A stretch of DNA of 64,000 bases from Streptomyces antimycoticus. GTDB taxonomy: Bacteria; Actinomycetota; Actinomycetes; Streptomycetales; Streptomycetaceae. Shown here one piece after another: positions 33,725-42,776 of the stretch (within the stretch, counting starts at the first letter, position 1; every line of letters begins with the position of its first letter). The notes beneath the pieces were generated by a model that saw only the letters and a list, made by a program, of their open reading frames with translations, made no database searches and was not told where the DNA came from. The stretch covers positions 5,270,001 through 5,334,000 of the forward strand of contig NZ_BJHV01000001.1 of NCBI RefSeq assembly GCF_005405925.1, given 5' to 3'. Made by a program: the position numbers and the translations under genes.

Positions 33725-33802
33725 ATGCCCTCGCTGACCTCCCTGGCCCCGCCGGGCCCACCGCGACCCCCACCCGGACCACCGCGACCGCCCGGCGGCT
33801 GA
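33725..33802 (+). CDS. Possible proline-rich leader peptide coupled to copCD
   Basis: ATG 33725, with AAGGA about 10 bases upstream, opens 25 codons of which about half are Pro, and its TGA overlaps the copCD ATG as TGATG. Pro-rich leaders can stall ribosomes, so this could tune copCD translation. It may equally be a chance frame. Confidence 0.3.
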   Translation: MPSLTSLAPPGPPRPPPGPPRPPGG

Positions 33803-35817
33803 TGGCGATCTGCGGCACCCTGCTCGCCGCGCTGCTGTGCGCGCTGAGTGTGGGCGCGAGCTCCGCGTCCGCGCATGCCGCGCTCACCTCGACCGACCCC
33901 GCCGACGGCTCGGTGGTGAAGACCGCGCCCAGGGAGGTCACGCTGAACTTCTCGGAGGGCGTGCTGCTCTCCGGCGACTCGGTGCGCGTGCTCGACCCCA
34001 AGGGCAAGCGCGTGGACACCGGGAAGACCGCCCATGTCGGCGGCAAGTCGTCGACCGCCGCCGCCGGGCTGCACTCCGGGCTTCCGGACGGCACCTACAC
34101 GGTGGCGTGGAAGGCGGTCTCGGAGGACAGCCACCCGGTGAGCGGCGCGTTCACCTTCTCCATCGGCGCCCCGTCCAAGACCACGGCGAAGGTACCCACG
34201 GGCCAGGCGTCCGACAGCACCGTGAGCACGCTCTACGGAATCGGCCGGTACGCCGCCTACGGCGGTTTCGCGGCCCTGGTCGGCGGCAGTGTGTTCGCCG
34301 GGTTCTGCCGGTCCTCCCGCCCGGTGCGGAAGATCGCCGTGGGCGGCTGGGTGACGGTCTTCACGGCCAGCCTGCTGCTGTTGCTGCTGCGCGGGCCGTA
34401 CACCGACGGCGAGGGGATCGGCGGGATTCTCGACCTCGGCAGGCTGGGCGATGTGCTGTCCACCAAGCCGGGCGCGGCGCTGCTGTCCCGGCTGCTGCTG
34501 CTCGGCGCGGCGGCGGTCTTCCTGGCCGTCCTCTTCGGCTCGTACACCCGTCGCACCGGGGAGCGGGAGGCGGACGCGCGGCGCCGCCAGGACCTCGCCT
34601 TCGGGCTGGGCTTCGGCGGCACGGTGATGGCGGTGGGCCTCTCCGCGACCTGGGCGATGGCCGAGCACGCCTCGGTCGGCCTCCAGCGGCAGCTCGCCAT
34701 GCCGGTGGACATGATCCATCTGATCGCGGTCGGGGTGTGGCTGGGCGGTCTGGCCTCGCTCGCGGTGACGCTCCGGGCGGGTGAGCCGATCGGGCGGGCG
34801 GCCGTGCGCCGCTTCTCGCGGCTCGCCTTCGGCTCGGTCGTCGCCCTGGTGGTCACCGGGCTGTACCAGTCGTGGCGGCAGGTGGGCTCCTGGGGCGCGC
34901 TGACCGACACCGAGTACGGGCGATGGCTGCTGGTCAAGGTGGGTCTGGTGGCGGTGCTCCTGGCCATCGCGGCCATCTCGCGACGCTGGACCGGCCGCCT
35001 TACGGATGCCACGGCGGAGGAGACGGAGGCCGAGGCGGAGAGCGGGTCGGAGGCGGCTTCGGCGGCTTCGGAGGCGGAGGCCGGGACCAAGACTGAGGCC
35101 AAGGCAGCGGTGAAGGCCGCGCGGCCGGTCCGTACCGGCGCGGCCGCCGCGGCGGTCGACACCCCTGCCGATGCCGAGACCGAGTCCGGAGGCGGGCCCG
35201 GTGACGGCGCCGATACCGACGCGGCCGACGACGATCCCGAACGCGCCGCCCAGCTCGCCCGTCAGCGGGCCGCCAAGGACAAGACCGCCACGCTGCGGGA
35301 GCGCGACGCCGACCGCGAGCGCAGCGGTCTGCGCCGGTCGGTGATCGCCGAGACCATCGTGGCCGTCGTGCTGCTGGCGGTGGCCACCGTGCTGAGCGGC
35401 ACCCAGCCCGGCCGGGCCGAGACCGAGCAGGCGAGCGCCCCGGCCACGAAGCCCGGCGGCCGGCTGAACGTCGACCCGGTGAGCGTCCTCGTCCCCTATA
35501 ACACGGGCCCCAAGAGCGGACGCGGCAAGGCCGTTGTCATGATCGAACCCGCTCTGCCGGGTGACAACGCGCTGCATGTCTTCACCACCGACCTGGCGGA
35601 CCGTCCCGTGGACGTCCCCGAGGTCAAGCTGTCGCTGACGCTCAAGTCGAAGGGGATCGGGCCGCTGCGCATCCCGCTCGAGCGCCTCTCGACCGGGCAC
35701 TGGAGCGCCAAGACGGTCCAGCTCCCCATGGCCGGCACCTGGCAGCTCTCCCTGACCGTACGAACCTCCGACATCGACCAGGTGACGGAGACCAGGAACG
35801 TGAAAGTCGCTCAATGA
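33802..35817 (+). CDS. CopC-CopD copper resistance fusion protein with YtkA-like tail
   Basis: The 671-residue protein has a signal peptide, a CopC domain whose mature N-terminus is HAALTSTDPADGS (His being the copper ligand; second site SEDSHPVSG), an eight-helix CopD membrane domain (about 145-400), a long charged Glu/Ala/Asp-rich loop (about 405-500), another helix and a C-terminal YtkA-like domain (about 560-671). CopC-CopD imports or handles copper at the membrane. ATG 33802 overlaps a small Pro-rich frame upstream, and the stop overlaps the dtpA start (ATGA). Its place supports a role in supplying copper to extracellular oxidases. Confidence 0.92.
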   Translation: MAICGTLLAALLCALSVGASSASAHAALTSTDPADGSVVKTAPREVTLNFSEGVLLSGDSVRVLDPKGKRVDTGKTAHVGGKSSTAAAGLHSGLPDGTYTVAWKAVSEDSHPVSGAFTFSIGAPSKTTAKVPTGQASDSTVSTLYGIGRYAAYGGFAALVGGSVFAGFCRSSRPVRKIAVGGWVTVFTASLLLLLLRGPYTDGEGIGGILDLGRLGDVLSTKPGAALLSRLLLLGAAAVFLAVLFGSYTRRTGEREADARRRQDLAFGLGFGGTVMAVGLSATWAMAEHASVGLQRQLAMPVDMIHLIAVGVWLGGLASLAVTLRAGEPIGRAAVRRFSRLAFGSVVALVVTGLYQSWRQVGSWGALTDTEYGRWLLVKVGLVAVLLAIAAISRRWTGRLTDATAEETEAEAESGSEAASAASEAEAGTKTEAKAAVKAARPVRTGAAAAAVDTPADAETESGGGPGDGADTDAADDDPERAAQLARQRAAKDKTATLRERDADRERSGLRRSVIAETIVAVVLLAVATVLSGTQPGRAETEQASAPATKPGGRLNVDPVSVLVPYNTGPKSGRGKAVVMIEPALPGDNALHVFTTDLADRPVDVPEVKLSLTLKSKGIGPLRIPLERLSTGHWSAKTVQLPMAGTWQLSLTVRTSDIDQVTETRNVKVAQ

Positions 35818-37055
35818 CGACAGAGCAAGCACCCTCGTCCGGCATCTCCCGGCGGCGTCTGCTGGGCTCGGCGGGTGCCGCCGGCGCGGCCGGACTGGTC
35901 GCCGGCGGAGCCGCCGGAGCCTACGCGTCCGAGGCGACGCGGGAGGCACCCGAACCCCTCAGCTCCCTGGGCGCGACCGCCGTGCCCTTCCACGGCAGGC
36001 GCCAGGCGGGCATCACCACCCCTCTCCAGGCCCATGGCCATCTGCTCGCCTTCGACCTGGCGCCCGGTGCGAACCGTAAGGCGGCCGCCGCACTGCTGCG
36101 CCGCTGGTCGCGAACGGCCCAGGAGCTGATGGCGGGCGAGGCCCCACCGGACGACACGGGGATCGCGCTCGACGCCGGTCCCTCGTCTCTTACGGTCACC
36201 TTCGGCTTCGGGCGGACCTTCTTCGGCAAGGCGGGACTCGACGACCAGCTGCCAAAGGCGCTCGCTCCGCTTCCCGACTTCGTCTCGGACGAGCTCGACC
36301 CCAAGCGCAGCAACGGCGATCTGTGGATCCAGATCGGCGCCGATGACGCGCTGGTCGGCTTCCACGCGCTGCGCGCGCTGCAGCGCGAGGCCGCGGGCAC
36401 GGCCCGGCTGCGCTGGCAGATGAACGGCTTCAACCGCACCCCCGGCGCCACCGACCGCCCCATGACCACCCGCAACCTCATGGGACAGATCGACGGCACC
36501 AACAATCCCAAGCCGGCCGACGACGACTTCGAACGGCGGATCTTCGTACCGGAGAAGGGCGAGCCCGCGTGGATGGCGGGCGGTTCCTACGCGGTCGTCC
36601 GGCGCATCCGGATGCTGCTGGACACCTGGGACCACCTCTCCCTGGAGCGGCAGGAGAAGGTGGTCGGCCGCCGCAAGTCCGACGGCGCCCCGCTGTCCGG
36701 CGGCACGGAGACCACCCCGGTCCGGCTCGACAAGGTCAACGCGGACGGTGCGCTGGCCATCGCGGGCGCCGCCCATGTGCGGGTCGCGGCGCCCGCGTCC
36801 AACCAGGGCGCCGCCATGCTGCGCAGGCCCTTCTCGTACCACGACGGCTTCCGCGACGACGGGGCGCCGGACGCCGGGCTGCTCTTCATCGCCTGGCAGG
36901 CGGATCCGATGAAGGGGTTCGTCCCGGTGCAGCGGAAGCTGGACCTGGGCGACGATCTGTCGCGGTTCCTGCGGCACGAGGCCAGCGCGCTGTTCGCGGT
37001 GCCCCCGGGCTGCGCCCCGGGAGAGTACGTGGGTCAGGCACTCTTGGAGGGATAG
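35814..37055 (+). CDS. dtpA: Tat-exported dye-decolorizing (Dyp-type) heme peroxidase
   Basis: The 413-residue protein begins with a twin-arginine signal (SRRRLLGSAGAAG). The Dyp signature is present as MGQIDGTNNP, with the catalytic Asp in GxxDG, and the proximal heme His is probably that in AAHVRVAAP. The size fits class A Dyp peroxidases. In S. lividans, DtpA works with the Sco/ECuC copper pathway in maturing the GlxA radical copper oxidase, and this operon keeps the same gene order. Translation is coupled to copCD by ATGA. Confidence 0.95.
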   Translation: MTTEQAPSSGISRRRLLGSAGAAGAAGLVAGGAAGAYASEATREAPEPLSSLGATAVPFHGRRQAGITTPLQAHGHLLAFDLAPGANRKAAAALLRRWSRTAQELMAGEAPPDDTGIALDAGPSSLTVTFGFGRTFFGKAGLDDQLPKALAPLPDFVSDELDPKRSNGDLWIQIGADDALVGFHALRALQREAAGTARLRWQMNGFNRTPGATDRPMTTRNLMGQIDGTNNPKPADDDFERRIFVPEKGEPAWMAGGSYAVVRRIRMLLDTWDHLSLERQEKVVGRRKSDGAPLSGGTETTPVRLDKVNADGALAIAGAAHVRVAAPASNQGAAMLRRPFSYHDGFRDDGAPDAGLLFIAWQADPMKGFVPVQRKLDLGDDLSRFLRHEASALFAVPPGCAPGEYVGQALLEG

Positions 37056-37170
37056 GAGACGGGGACGAGCCGCCCCCGGTCGCCCGCGTCCAAGAGGTGA
37101 CCGGCGAGTCCGCCGAGTTCGGGGACGCGAGTATCGTGGCGGTCTCGTCTGATCACAGGGAGCGACCGTG

Positions 37171-38106
37171 ATGTCGGCCAGCCGCTATGCCTACCTCGGC
37201 CCCGAGGGCACCTTCACCGAGGCCGCCCTGCGGTCCATGCCGGAGGCCGCCACCCGGGAGCTGGTGCCGATGGTCTCGGTGCCGGTGGCGCTCGACGCGG
37301 TGCGCTCCGGTGCCGCGGCGGCCGCGCTGGTCCCCATCGAGAACTCGGTCGAGGGCGGCGTCACCGCGACCCTCGACGAGCTGGCCACCGGCGAACCGCT
37401 GATGATCTACCGCGAGGTGCTGCTGTCGATCAGCTTCGCCCTGCTGGTGCGGCCGGGCACCGCGCTCGCGGACATCAAGACGGTGACCGGACATCCGGTC
37501 GCCCAGCCCCAGGTCCGCAACTGGCTGGCGGCGAACCTCCCGGACGCCCTGTGGGAATCGGCCGCCTCGAACGCGGACGGCGCGCGGCTGGTGCAGGAGG
37601 GGCGGTACGACGCGGCGTTCGCGGGCGAGTTCGCGGCGTCCAAGTACGGTCTGGAGCCGCTGGTCACCGACATCCACGACGCGCAGAACGCGATGACCCG
37701 CTTCGTCCTGGCAGGCCGCCCCGCCCGGCCCGCCGCCCGGACGGGCGCGGACAAGACGTCCGTGGTGATCTGGCTCGGGGACGACCACCCGGGCGCGCTG
37801 CTGGAGCTGCTGCAGGAGTTCTCCGCGCGCGGGGTCAACCTGATGCGGATCGAATCGCGCCCGACCGGCGAGGGCATCGGCCGCTACTGCTTCTCGGTGG
37901 ACTGTGAGGGGCACATCACCGACCGGCGGGTGGGCTCGGCCCTGATGGGGCTGAAGCGGATCTGCCCGAAGGTGCGGTTCCTGGGCTCGTATCCCCGGGC
38001 GGGTGTGACGGCGGAGGACCTGGCGGAGCTGCGGCACGGCACCTCGGACGAGGCGTTCACGGAGGCGGCGGAGTGGCTGGCCCGCTGCCAGGACGGCCGG
38101 GCCTGA
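37171..38106 (+). CDS. pheA: Prephenate dehydratase
   Basis: The 311-residue protein converts prephenate to phenylpyruvate in phenylalanine synthesis. It has the periplasmic-binding-like PDT domain (YLGPEGTFTEAAL, VPIENSVEGGV, the TRF motif in NAMTRFVL) and a C-terminal ACT domain (ARGVNLMRIESRP) that binds Phe for feedback inhibition. AGGGAG lies eight bases before ATG 37171; the adjacent GTG 37168 is an alternative. It is monocistronic and followed by a long regulatory gap before serS. Confidence 0.95.
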   Translation: MSASRYAYLGPEGTFTEAALRSMPEAATRELVPMVSVPVALDAVRSGAAAAALVPIENSVEGGVTATLDELATGEPLMIYREVLLSISFALLVRPGTALADIKTVTGHPVAQPQVRNWLAANLPDALWESAASNADGARLVQEGRYDAAFAGEFAASKYGLEPLVTDIHDAQNAMTRFVLAGRPARPAARTGADKTSVVIWLGDDHPGALLELLQEFSARGVNLMRIESRPTGEGIGRYCFSVDCEGHITDRRVGSALMGLKRICPKVRFLGSYPRAGVTAEDLAELRHGTSDEAFTEAAEWLARCQDGRA

Positions 38107-38750
38107 GCCGAGCCACGGGTAGCGGCCCGCCCCGTAGCGAGCGTGCGCCGGGGCACTCCGGTGGCAGGTGGCCGGGCGGCTGGAGCCGGGTTCGCGGGGC
38201 TGAGCGCCGCCCGGCTGCTGGGGATCGTCGGAATCGCTGCGGAAAAGTTATCCACAGGCTGATGCGGCGCGCTGGGGATAAGTCGACATCATCAATCCGG
38301 CGAGACGGCCATACCACCACATTCACCACATCCACTCCCATCGTCGAACATCACTCACTTGTCACTCCAATTCCCTCGACCAACTCTTTGGAGTGAGGGA
38401 TTCCTCTCTTGTGGAGTGTGTGAACGCTGTTTGATAGGGGAATCCATCGCCGAGCACTTGGGGGGGCGAGCGATCACCGCGACATCCACAGATCTCACAC
38501 ACAGCCTGTGGATAACTCCGGGGACCCCCCTCGCCCCTGTGGACAACCGGGCCTCAACTCACCCTGCGCACAAGGGAAGAAGGTCGACTCGACGCCGCCT
38601 CTTTGCCCCTTTTCGGGGAATGCGCAGGCATTCCTTGACGACGGCCGTCACAGGAATTCCCCGGTTTACCCACAGCCCCAAAAGAGGGCAAAACGGGACG
38701 CAAAGGAATATCGCGTCGAGCAGCCGAGGTCACACCGGTAACCTGGTGGG
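38107..38750. other. 640-bp gap upstream of serS
   Basis: The gap is AT-richer than its surroundings from about 38235 onward and holds the DnaA-box cluster listed separately. I find no gene, no T-box-like structure and no clear terminator for pheA. Several CACA and ATTCCC-type direct repeats occur at 38310-38450. Confidence 0.6.
38248..38674. promoter_or_regulatory. DnaA-box cluster
   Basis: Perfect or near-perfect DnaA boxes occur at 38248-38256 (TTATCCACA, plus), 38273-38281 (TTATCCCCA, minus, one mismatch), 38507-38515 (TTATCCACA, minus), 38538-38546 (TTGTCCACA, minus, the preferred Streptomyces form) and 38666-38674 (TTACCCACA, plus, one mismatch). Five boxes in 430 bp with no dnaA or dnaN nearby indicate a titration or regulatory cluster, not oriC. 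Confidence 0.75.
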
Positions 38751-40027
38751 GTGATTGACCTTCGCCTGCTCCGTGAGGACCCCGATCGTGTGCGCGCCTC
38801 CCAGCGCGCCCGTGGAGAGGACGTCGGCATCGTCGACGCCCTCCTGACCGCCGACGAGCGGCGCAGGTCCTCCAGTGTCCGCTTCGACGAGCTGCGCGCC
38901 GAACAGAAGGCGCTCGGCAAGCTCATCCCCAAGGCCTCCGGTGACGAGAAAGCCGAGCTGCTGAAGAAGGCGGGCGAGCTGTCCGCCGCCGTCAAGGCGG
39001 CCGACGCCGAGCAGGACGCGGCCGCGGAGGAGACCCAGCAGCTCCTGCTCCAGCTGGGCAATCTCGTCCACCCCGCGGTCCCGGTCGGCGGTGAGGACGA
39101 CTTCACCGTCCTGGAGACGATCGGCACCCCGCGCGACTTCGATGCCGAGGGCTTCGCGCCCAAGGATCATCTGGAGCTCGGCGAGCTGCTCGGCGCGATC
39201 GACACCGAGCGCGGCGCCAAGGTCTCCGGCTCCCGCTTCTACTACCTGACGGGCATCGGCGCCCTGCTGGAGTTCGCACTGGTGAACGCGGCGATGGCAC
39301 AGGCCACCGCGGCGGGCTTCACCCCGGTGCTCACCCCGGCGCTGGTCAAGCCGAAGGCCATGGAGGGCACCGGCTTCCTCGGCCAGGCCGCCGAGGACGT
39401 CTACCACCTCGACAAGGACGACCTCTACCTGGTCGGCACCTCCGAGGTCCCGCTGGCCGCGTACCACATGGACGAGATCCTGGAGGCGGACCAACTGCCG
39501 CGGCGCTACGCCGGGTTCTCCTCCTGCTTCCGCCGTGAGGCCGGGTCGTACGGCAAGGACACCCGGGGATCTTCCGGGTGCACCAGTTCGACAAGGTCGA
39601 GATGTACGTCTACACGACCCCGGAGGACGCCGAGGCCGAGCACCAGCGGCTGCTGGACTGGGAGAAGCAGTGGCTGACCTCCCTCGAGCTGCCGTTCCGG
39701 GTGGTCGACCTGGCCTCGGGTGACCTGGGCTCGTCGGCGACGCGGAAGTTCGACTGCGAGGCGTGGATCCCGACGCAGGGCAAGTACCGCGAGCTGACCT
39801 CGACCTCCAACACCACCGAGTTCCAGTCGCGGCGGCTGTCGATCCGGATGCGCGAGGGCAAGAAGGTCCGTCCGCTGGCCACGCTCAACGGCACGCTGTG
39901 CGCGGTCACCCGGACCATCGTCGCGATCCTCGAGAACCACCAGCAGGCCGACGGCTCGGTGCGGGTGCCCGAAGCGCTGCGGCCGTTCCTGGGCGGACGC
40001 GAGGTCCTGGAACCGGTCGCACGGTGA
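38751..40027 (+). CDS. serS: Seryl-tRNA synthetase, with one-base frameshift in this sequence
   Basis: The class II synthetase charges tRNA-Ser. From GTG 38751 the frame covers the N-terminal coiled-coil arm (about 30-100) and motif 2 up to [15 protein letters not shown]. It then leaves frame at CCCGGGGATC (39562-39570). One extra G restores [20 protein letters not shown], the motif 3 region and the proper end EVLEPVAR, giving 425 residues, the normal length. serS is essential and usually single-copy, so an assembly or read error is far more likely than a dead gene. The stop overlaps the next gene start (GTGA). Confidence 0.92.
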
Positions 40028-40881
40028 CGAACGCCGGACCGACGGACGCGCAGCTCGCCGGACCGACGGACGAGCTCCCCTATCGACTGGTCGCGACCGA
40101 TCTCGACGGCACGCTGCTCCGCCCCGACCACACGGTCTCGGCGCGGACCCGTGACGCGCTCGCCGCGGCCACCGCGGCGGGCGCCGCGCACATCGTGGTC
40201 ACCGGGCGGACCGTCCCGGTGGCCCGGCACATACTCGACGACCTCGGCTACCAGGGGCTCGCGGTGTGCGGTCAGGGCGCCCAGCTCTACCACGCGGGCG
40301 AGCACCGGCTGGTGACCTCCGTCACACTGGACCGCCAGGTGGCCCTGCTGGCGCTGGAGAAGATCGAGGCGGAGATCGGCCCGCTGTCGCTGGCCGCGGC
40401 CCGCGACGGGCTGGACGGCGAGGTGCTGTTCGGCGAGGGATACCGGATGGACCACGAGGGGATGCCCCTGGTGCCGTTCACGGACCCGGCCGAGCTGTGG
40501 TCGCAGCCCATCAGCAAGCTCTACATCCAGCACCCCGAGTTGGACGACGACGCGCTGGCGGACGCCGCCCGGACGGCCGCCGGGGGCCTGGTCGGGGTGA
40601 CGATGGCCGGTACCGGACTGGTGGAGCTGCTGCCGCTGGGACTGACGAAGGCCACGGGCCTTTCGATGGCCGCGCGTCGGTTGGGGATGGCCGCCGGCGA
40701 CGCGATCGCGTTCGGCGATATGCCCAATGACATCCCGATGCTCGGCTGGGCGAAGCACGGGGTCGCGATGGCGAACGCGCACCGGGATCTGAAGGCCGTC
40801 GCCGACGAGATCACCGCGTCCAACACGGAGGACGGCATCGCCGTGGTGCTGGAGCGGCTCTTTCCCGCGGCACGCCGATGA
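40024..40881 (+). CDS. Cof-type HAD hydrolase
   Basis: The 285-residue protein is a HAD-superfamily phosphatase of the Cof/type IIB group. Motif I is [14 protein letters not shown], motif [12 protein letters not shown], the Lys of motif III is in [10 protein letters not shown], and motif IV is [12 protein letters not shown]. Members dephosphorylate sugar phosphates, nucleotides or flavin precursors; the substrate is not predictable. GTG 40024 overlaps the serS stop, so the two are translationally coupled. A paralogue is encoded at 54.5 kb. Confidence 0.9.
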   Translation: MTNAGPTDAQLAGPTDELPYRLVATDLDGTLLRPDHTVSARTRDALAAATAAGAAHIVVTGRTVPVARHILDDLGYQGLAVCGQGAQLYHAGEHRLVTSVTLDRQVALLALEKIEAEIGPLSLAAARDGLDGEVLFGEGYRMDHEGMPLVPFTDPAELWSQPISKLYIQHPELDDDALADAARTAAGGLVGVTMAGTGLVELLPLGLTKATGLSMAARRLGMAAGDAIAFGDMPNDIPMLGWAKHGVAMANAHRDLKAVADEITASNTEDGIAVVLERLFPAARR

Positions 40882-40919
40882 CGGCAGCACGCCGATGACG
40901 GCAGCACGCCGGTGAACCG

Positions 40920-40949
40920 GGGCCCCCTCGGCCGCCGCCGAGGGGGCCC
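40920..40949. terminator. Bidirectional terminator
   Basis: Arms GGGCCCCCTCGGC and GCCGAGGGGGCCC make a 13-bp stem with a 4-base loop between the converging HAD and phospholipase genes. Confidence 0.85.
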
Positions 40950-40962
40950 GGTCCAGGACGGG

Positions 40963-41411
40963 TCAGCCGAAGACCTTGACCGCCTGGTAGTAGGTCCACG
41001 CCGTGCCGTCGCACGACGTCTTGGTGGCACCGCTGTAGGCGCTGCACACCCGCTTGAGGTCCTCGTAGAAGGCGCTGTCGATGCGCGGTTTGTTGGCGTC
41101 GAAGGTGCCCATCGCCTTGTAGTTGCGGTAGCCGAAGTCATGCCGGGCGCAGGCGGTCTGGAAGGGGAAGCCGAAGGGGTTGTCGGGGGAGCTGCTGCAG
41201 TAGTCGGTGGACCAGTCGAACCCGTAGGCGGCCCAGGCACCCTGGTTGCTCCGCGCCGCGACCCAGGTGTTGTAGCTGCTGGCGCTGGTCTGCGTCCAGC
41301 TGGCGAGAACCTGCGGCTTGTCCGCGGGGCGGCCTGGGCGGGTGCGGCCAGGGCGATGGCGGTGGCCGCGGTGACAGCGGTGGCCGCGAGACTCGTGACG
41401 AGGCGACGCAT
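40963..41411 (-). CDS. Secreted phospholipase A2, with one-base frameshift in this sequence
   Basis: ATG 41411 encodes a signal peptide ending LAAPAQA, then the frame is lost at CCCC (about 41329-41332). Adding one C gives ADKPQVLASWTQ, a mature domain with CSSSPDNPFGFPFQTACARH, DFGYRNYKAM, Cys residues for two disulfides and the end TYYQAVKVFG. This is the bacterial secreted PLA2 family known from S. violaceoruber, with the catalytic His-Asp pair in CARHDFGYRN. It releases fatty acids from the sn-2 position, usually with Ca2+. Corrected length is about 149 residues, normal for the family. Confidence 0.88.
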
Positions 41412-41610
41412 TCGGGTTCCTCCCGTTTTTTCACTTCTGACGCCCCCTCAAAGGCTTGTGGCGCAGGGGGCGGCGCGGTGTGATCCAGCGCACGCCAAGA
41501 GTTGAGCAGGTCCCTGACAACCGTCAAGATCTACACCGACGTAGAGATGAACAGAGTGCGACCGGCAGAGTTTCGGACTTTCCTCCAACTACCGCCGCTG
41601 CACGGGTCGT

Positions 41611-42615
41611 TCAGGAGGAGCGCCGGGCCACCCGGGAGGGAGGGGTGAGCAGCGGCCCCGGACCCTTGACCCGTCGGAGGATCGGGGAGGTCTCCATGTC
41701 CAGGACGGAGGGCAGTTCGGCGATGCGGGTCGTCAGATAGGTGTAGAGGGCCGGGACATCGGCGCAGACCACGGTCGCCATCAGATTCTTCGTCCCGGTG
41801 GTCGCACATGCGAACGCCACCTCGGGGTGGTCCGCGAGCGTCTGCCCGGTGGCGGCGAGATCCGACGGCCTTACGGACAGCCACATCGTGGTGGTGACGC
41901 CCTGATGGAACATCCGGTGGGTGTAGTCGACGTCGAAGTACAGGGTGCCGTCGGCGCGCAGATCGGCCAGCCGGCGGCGCACCGTCGACTGTGACCAGCC
42001 GGTGGCGGCGACCAGTTCGGCCAGCGGCGCCCGGCCGTCCCGTGCGAGGACGTCCAGCAGCTTGCGGTCCTCGGCGCCCACCGGTCCGCGCGGCCGCTTC
42101 GACCGGTCCGCGGCGGGCGGGCGCAGCCGCCCGACCTGCTCGGCCGTCAGTGCGTCGGTCTTGTTGACCAGGCCCTGCTCGCCGCCGTAGAACTCATGCA
42201 GCACGCAGTGTGCGCTCACCCCCACCACTCGTGGCGTCTGCGGGAGTTTGCGCAGCAGCAGGGCATCGCTGTCCAGGCCGGACGCCGCCCGTGTCGACGC
42301 GGCGACCTCGGTGCCGTCGGAGAGCACATGCACCCAGGAGGTGTCGGTCCGCCGGGCCATCGCCTCGGCCACCGGCAGCGCGGCGTCCGGCAGGCACCGC
42401 ACCCGCACCAGCCAGACCACATCGCCGACCGCCGCCGGGTCGGTGAGCCCCAGCACCCGGATCGCTCCCGTCGTCCGCAACCGGGTGTAGCGGCGGGCCA
42501 CGGTCTGGTCGGAGACGCCCAGCACCTCGGCGAGCCGGCTGAAGGGGGCCCGGCCGTCGAGCTGAAGGGCGTGCACCAGCGCCCGGTCCAGGTCGTCGTA
42601 CGCGTCGGATTCCAC
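41611..42615 (-). CDS. Tandem Lrp/AsnC-family regulator
   Basis: The 334-residue protein is a duplication of the Lrp/AsnC unit. A first helix-turn-helix is at about 20-45 (FSRLAEVLGVSDQTVARRYT) with its sensing region, then a second helix-turn-helix at about 195-220 (LAELVAATGWSQSTVRRRLA) with a RAM/ACT-like domain. Such proteins bind amino acids or related ligands. It is divergent from the DHA2 exporter gene with 161 bases between starts and most likely controls it. Confidence 0.88.
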   Translation of the reverse strand: MESDAYDDLDRALVHALQLDGRAPFSRLAEVLGVSDQTVARRYTRLRTTGAIRVLGLTDPAAVGDVVWLVRVRCLPDAALPVAEAMARRTDTSWVHVLSDGTEVAASTRAASGLDSDALLLRKLPQTPRVVGVSAHCVLHEFYGGEQGLVNKTDALTAEQVGRLRPPAADRSKRPRGPVGAEDRKLLDVLARDGRAPLAELVAATGWSQSTVRRRLADLRADGTLYFDVDYTHRMFHQGVTTTMWLSVRPSDLAATGQTLADHPEVAFACATTGTKNLMATVVCADVPALYTYLTTRIAELPSVLDMETSPILRRVKGPGPLLTPPSRVARRSS

Positions 42616-42776
42616 CGCATAAAGCTAGCGGACGTCGGATATCGCCACCGGAGCGGTGCCGGCTGGAGGAGCGGACCGGTCAGGACGACCGTAAGAGCCG
42701 CGGGGACTGTCGGACCGTCATCGGGATCGGCCCTCGCGTCCCCTTGCTCGGCACGTTCCGAATACCGGAGTCAGTC

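Noticed and set aside
38107..38750. Chromosomal origin of replication
   Set aside because: Only five DnaA boxes are present and dnaA, dnaN and the usual neighbours are absent, so this is at most an accessory cluster.
38107..38750. T-box riboswitch upstream of serS
   Set aside because: No T-box motif or antiterminator pairing was found; the gap is explained better by DnaA boxes and promoter sequence.
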